DNA of 64,000 nt from Clostridiales bacterium UBA7285 (GTDB lineage: Bacteria > Bacillota > Clostridia > Peptostreptococcales > Anaerovoracaceae). Of the stretch, positions 61,040 through 64,000 are shown piece by piece. The stretch covers positions 19,746 to 83,745 of the forward strand of contig DKRJ01000034.1 of the NCBI GenBank assembly GCA_002472145.1, given 5' to 3'. Under the pieces are notes generated by a model, which saw only the letters and a program-made list of their open reading frames with translations, had not been told where the DNA came from and searched no databases. A program made the position numbers and the translations under genes. The first letter of the stretch is position 1, and each line of letters starts with the position of its first letter.

Positions 61040-62680
61040 TCATTCGTTCGGATAAGGTTCCAGGAACGCGTGGAAGTGGCGCATCGGCAGATCGTGTCCC
61101 CACGTGATCCTCATGTTTGGGATCGACTCGCGGTCCTCGTAGAGTGCTTTGACCGCCGCGATGACGTAATCGAGGTGCTCGCGTGAAAGCTGGCTGCGGT
61201 TCACGGCGAAGCGCACTACGTTGCACACCTCCTGCTGCTGCTCAGGCGTCTTAAGATCGTACTCCATGGAGTAGTCGCCGAGTTCCGCGACGCGGATGCC
61301 GTAGCGCCTGATGAGTTCCAACGAGAAGCCTTCTCCTGCGAACGATTCGTGGCTGCGCTTGCCGTCGAAGAATTCATCCATATTGATGTAGACTCCGTGG
61401 CCGCCCGCCGGAAGGACGACGCCCCTGACGCCAGCGTTGTAGAAGCCCTGGGCGAGGTATTCGCACTGCTTCACGCGCTCGTCGAGATAGTTGAAATTGC
61501 AGCTCTCGTAGAGGCCCGCCGCCAGAGCCATGATGTCGCGGCCGCTCATCCCGCCGTAAGAATCGTTTCCGTAGCAGGAGATCTGTTTTACCTTCAGGAG
61601 GACGCCCACGTCCGTCTTTACCGAGCCGTCTTCGTTGAAATCTGAGAACTTCTTCCAGAAGAGACCGCGGTCGCGGAAGGCGAGCATGCCGCCCATGTTC
61701 GCGTGGCCGTCTTTTTTTGCCGACATAGTGAAGGCGTCGCAGTACGAGAACATCTCCGTCGCGATCTCGGCTATCGATCTGTCCGCGTAGCCGTCTTCGT
61801 TCATCTTGATGAAGTAGGCGTTTTCGGCCCAGCGCGCGGCGTCGTAGACGTAAGGGATATCGTATTTATGCGCTATCTCGCTTACGGCCCTGAGATTAGC
61901 CATGGAAACAGGCTGTCCGCAAACAGGGTTGTTCGTGATGCACGTGAAGATGAGAGGCACGTTTTCCGGGCCGACCTGCGCGATCAGCTGCTCCAGGCGC
62001 TCCGTGTCCATGTTGCCCTTGAACGGGTTCTTTGCGTACTTTCCGCCCTCCGGCACCTCGAACAAAAGTTTTTTATCGTAGAGGTTGCGCGGGACGGAGC
62101 CCATCTGCTTGATATTTCCTTCCGTCGTGTCAAAATGGCCGTTGGACGGGATGGTGAATACTTTGCCCGGATAGCGCTTTGCCAGAACGTTCCTGACGAT
62201 CTCCATCAAAACAGCCTCTGCAGCGCGCCCCTGCTGGATGAGAAAAGCGTTAGGGCGTTCCATCTGCGCCGCTCCGCCGTTGAACAGGCCGCCCTCGTAT
62301 TCGCAGAGGTACAGTTCGTCCATCATCTTCTCGATGTCGGTGCAGTTGGTGCGCACCAGATCGATGGAGCGCTTCCAGTTCTTTTCCCCGCCGCGCTCGA
62401 AAATGTCGCGGAAAGCGTCCAGCAGCACGTAGTATCCTTTGTTGCGGCCGTATGATTCGTCGCCGAGGAACATGGCCGACCACTGAACGTCGGTCATCGC
62501 CGTGGTGCCTGAATCGGAGAGCATGTCGACGGTCAGAAGCCCCGCCGGAAATGCGAATTCGTTATAGTGTGTCGCCTTTAGAGCGCGCTCGCGCTGCTCG
62601 ACGGTGACTTCCGGTATGTCGCGCGTGACGTACGTCAGCGAGCGTGGCGTCGGTACGTTCAGAGGGAATTCCTTTGACAT
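61040..62680 (-). CDS. tnaA: Tryptophanase (beta-eliminating lyase)
   Basis: 546 residues. PLP enzyme that cleaves tryptophan to indole, pyruvate and ammonia. The PLP lysine is Lys323 in TMSAKKDGHANMGG. The C-terminus has MRHFHAFL; the His matches E. coli TnaA His463, where tyrosine phenol-lyase has Phe, favouring tryptophan as substrate. It is about 75 residues longer than E. coli TnaA, and no TnaC-like leader or tnaB permease is seen. Strong AAGGAGG. Lies 45 nt after the arginase gene, probably co-transcribed. Confidence 0.85.
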   Translation of the reverse strand: MSKEFPLNVPTPRSLTYVTRDIPEVTVEQRERALKATHYNEFAFPAGLLTVDMLSDSGTTAMTDVQWSAMFLGDESYGRNKGYYVLLDAFRDIFERGGEKNWKRSIDLVRTNCTDIEKMMDELYLCEYEGGLFNGGAAQMERPNAFLIQQGRAAEAVLMEIVRNVLAKRYPGKVFTIPSNGHFDTTEGNIKQMGSVPRNLYDKKLLFEVPEGGKYAKNPFKGNMDTERLEQLIAQVGPENVPLIFTCITNNPVCGQPVSMANLRAVSEIAHKYDIPYVYDAARWAENAYFIKMNEDGYADRSIAEIATEMFSYCDAFTMSAKKDGHANMGGMLAFRDRGLFWKKFSDFNEDGSVKTDVGVLLKVKQISCYGNDSYGGMSGRDIMALAAGLYESCNFNYLDERVKQCEYLAQGFYNAGVRGVVLPAGGHGVYINMDEFFDGKRSHESFAGEGFSLELIRRYGIRVAELGDYSMEYDLKTPEQQQEVCNVVRFAVNRSQLSREHLDYVIAAVKALYEDRESIPNMRITWGHDLPMRHFHAFLEPYPNE

Positions 62681-62725
62681 TGGCTGATCCTCCTTAGTCT
62701 GAATTTTGATTCTGTCGCCTGCGGC

Positions 62726-63634
62726 TTAAAATACTACTTTTCCCAGCGCGGACTGCACGAGTTCCGACGCGAGGACCGCTGTTTTGTTATGCTCGTCGAG
62801 GATCGGGTTGACCTCGACCATATCCATGGAAACCAGTTTCCCGCACGCGGCGATGGCTTCTACCGCGAGGAACGCTTCACGTACCGTGAGCCCGCTGTGG
62901 ACCGTAGTGCCCGTGCCCGGCGCCGATTCAGGCGTGATGGCGTCCACGTCGAAACTGAGGTGGATGCCCGCCGTGCCGCTGCTTGCGATCTCGATCGCTT
63001 CCCTGATGACGTCGCCCATCCCTCTTTCGTCTATGACGTTGATGGCAAAGACCGTCATCCCGGATTTTTTCATGCGCACGCGCTCCTCCGGATCGATGTC
63101 GCGACCGCCGACCTGCACCGCGTGCTTAGGATCGACGAAAGCAGGTTTCTGTCCGAAGTCGACCATCGCGTCGGGTCCCCATCCGCAGACCGCCGAAAAC
63201 GGCATGCCGTGCATGTTCCCCGTGGCTGATGACTCTTCGTTGTTCCAGTCTCCGTGAGCATCGATCCAGATGACGCCGATGCCGCCTTTATTTTCGTAGA
63301 ACTTAGAGACCGCCGCGATGCTGCCTGCCGCGACGCTGTGGTCGCCGCCGAGCGTGATAGGGAAACGACCTTCGTTTAACGTTTCCGTAACCATGTTGTA
63401 CAGTCTGTGATCGACGTCGATGACCTGCTCGTAGTTGCGCATCTTATCGCAGGTCTTTCCGTAAGGGAGAGCGACGATGTCCCCTCTGTCTCTGACAGTG
63501 CAGCCCTCGCGTTCCAGCCCCTGCACTATTCCTCCATATCTGATGGCCTCCGGCCCCATGCTGACGCCGCGCTTTGATGCTCCGAAATCCATCTGCACGC
63601 CGATAATATCCACATTAGTGTTACGGTTAAGCAT
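62726..63634 (-). CDS. rocF: Arginase (ureohydrolase family)
   Basis: 302 residues. Hydrolyses arginine to ornithine and urea at a dinuclear Mn site. The opening GVQMDFGASKRGVSMGPEAI is typical of arginase rather than agmatinase. Metal motifs: ITLGGDHSVAAG, WIDAHGDWN (a Gly in place of the usual Ala/Thr), MHGMPFS and LSFDVDAITPESAPGTG. The last has Thr where most have Asp. First gene of a likely operon with tnaA, suggesting amino-acid catabolism. Ribosome site AAGGAG. Confidence 0.9.
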   Translation of the reverse strand: MLNRNTNVDIIGVQMDFGASKRGVSMGPEAIRYGGIVQGLEREGCTVRDRGDIVALPYGKTCDKMRNYEQVIDVDHRLYNMVTETLNEGRFPITLGGDHSVAAGSIAAVSKFYENKGGIGVIWIDAHGDWNNEESSATGNMHGMPFSAVCGWGPDAMVDFGQKPAFVDPKHAVQVGGRDIDPEERVRMKKSGMTVFAINVIDERGMGDVIREAIEIASSGTAGIHLSFDVDAITPESAPGTGTTVHSGLTVREAFLAVEAIAACGKLVSMDMVEVNPILDEHNKTAVLASELVQSALGKVVF

Positions 63635-63700
63635 AGTTTCATCTCCTTAATACGCTCCGCGGCCTGAAAACTGCGGCGGCAGGACGTTGCAGTCCGCCAC

Positions 63701-63731
63701 GTTAAAATACTTTCTTGTTTAATTTTAACAA
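63701..63731 (-). promoter_or_regulatory. Promoter and dyad upstream of arginase
   Basis: On the minus strand TTGTTA (complement of 63726-63731) and TATTTT (complement of 63704-63709) are 16 bp apart. The 8-bp inverted repeat GTTAAAAT/ATTTTAAC (63701-63708, 63722-63729) covers both elements and could be an operator. Confidence 0.5.
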
Positions 63732-63864
63732 AACACCCCCCGGCGGGCACGGCAAAACCTGAAGTTCGGACACAGAAAGCGCCCGAAAATGAATGAATAT
63801 TAGGGGCGGCGGTTAAAGTAAAGTTGAACGCGGCGGAGGGTGTCCATTAGCAGTGGTTTGCGTT

Positions 63865-63892
63865 TTGACGTACACAATATGTAGTGTATTTT
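63865..63892 (+). promoter_or_regulatory. Possible promoter reading out of the window
   Basis: TTGACG (63865-63870) and TATTTT (63887-63892), 16 bp apart, with a TACAC/GTGTA inverted repeat in the spacer. In 63740-64000 I see no gene; any gene served lies beyond the window. Confidence 0.3.
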
Positions 63893-64000
63893 TTGCAATT
63901 TTTTTAGCGGGACCGCAACAGCGGGCACAGAAACGGCTGTTTATGCCGTCTCCTCAAATCAAAAAAACAGGTAATGTGATGATTAGGTCGCCAAAAGTCG

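Noticed and set aside
63740..64000. Possible gene at the right edge
   Set aside because: No open frame with a ribosome site is seen; only a weak promoter-like element.

Overview
The window looks like the replication-origin region of a low-to-medium GC, anaerobic member of the Clostridia. I base this on the gene order rnpA-yidD-yidC-jag-mnmE-mnmG-rsmG-parA-parB to the right of dnaA, and on DnaD, DivIC-like, RNase M5 and GdpP-type genes, an RsbW/SigB-type pair, rubredoxin, and amino-acid or peptide catabolism genes (oligopeptide ABC transporter, tryptophanase, arginase). A peptide- or amino-acid-fermenting lineage related to Peptostreptococcales/Anaerovoracaceae would fit, but I cannot fix the genus from sequence alone.

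Layout. From 0.25 to 8.1 kb lie rubredoxin, a lipoprotein, plsC and an oppABCDF operon. From 8.5 to 20.6 kb, on the minus strand, run dnaA, dnaN, recF, gyrB, gyrA, rsbW, a sigma factor and proC. Wedged between gyrB and recF on the opposite strand are two decayed genes: what looks like a deletion scar of an ABC-transporter operon, and a PHP-domain gene broken by a stop codon. The dnaA-rpmH intergenic region (20.63-20.87 kb) has an inverted pair of perfect DnaA boxes and divergent promoters. Gene orientation switches there from mainly minus to mainly plus, as expected for oriC. To the right come rpmH-rnpA-yidD-yidC-jag, mnmE-mnmG-rsmG, a perfect parS that is also shaped like a transcription terminator, and parA-parB. 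An accessory patch (29.6-31.6 kb) holds a cytosine methyltransferase gene cut by an ISL3-family element. Then come gdpP-rplI-dnaB-dnaD-divIC-rnmV-rsmA, an LtaS-like sulfatase, a GNAT acetyltransferase, aroB, a DUF218 protein, and a TetR/HdeD-like/MMPL/heptad-repeat export cluster. These are followed by a BMP-type nucleoside ABC transporter, a nucleotidyltransferase, rpsF-ssb-rpsR, a broken pilin-like surface-protein gene, uppP, and an arginase-tryptophanase operon.

The most unusual points are these. (1) DnaA carries a rewritten DNA-recognition signature (GNKHYSTV where the family has GGRDHTTV), and four 10-bp phased iterons lie at the dnaA/dnaN junction. (2) The DnaD-type protein ends in what looks like the zinc-binding N-terminal domain of a DnaI/DnaC helicase loader, but with no AAA+ ATPase. 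(3) The parS site is a 22-bp palindrome followed by a T tract. (4) GdpP has no membrane anchor. (5) Short tandem repeats (14, 15, 16 and 32 bp) begin at or just after stop codons at several unrelated loci. (6) Several accessory genes are in active decay. No tRNA, rRNA or CRISPR array was recognised.
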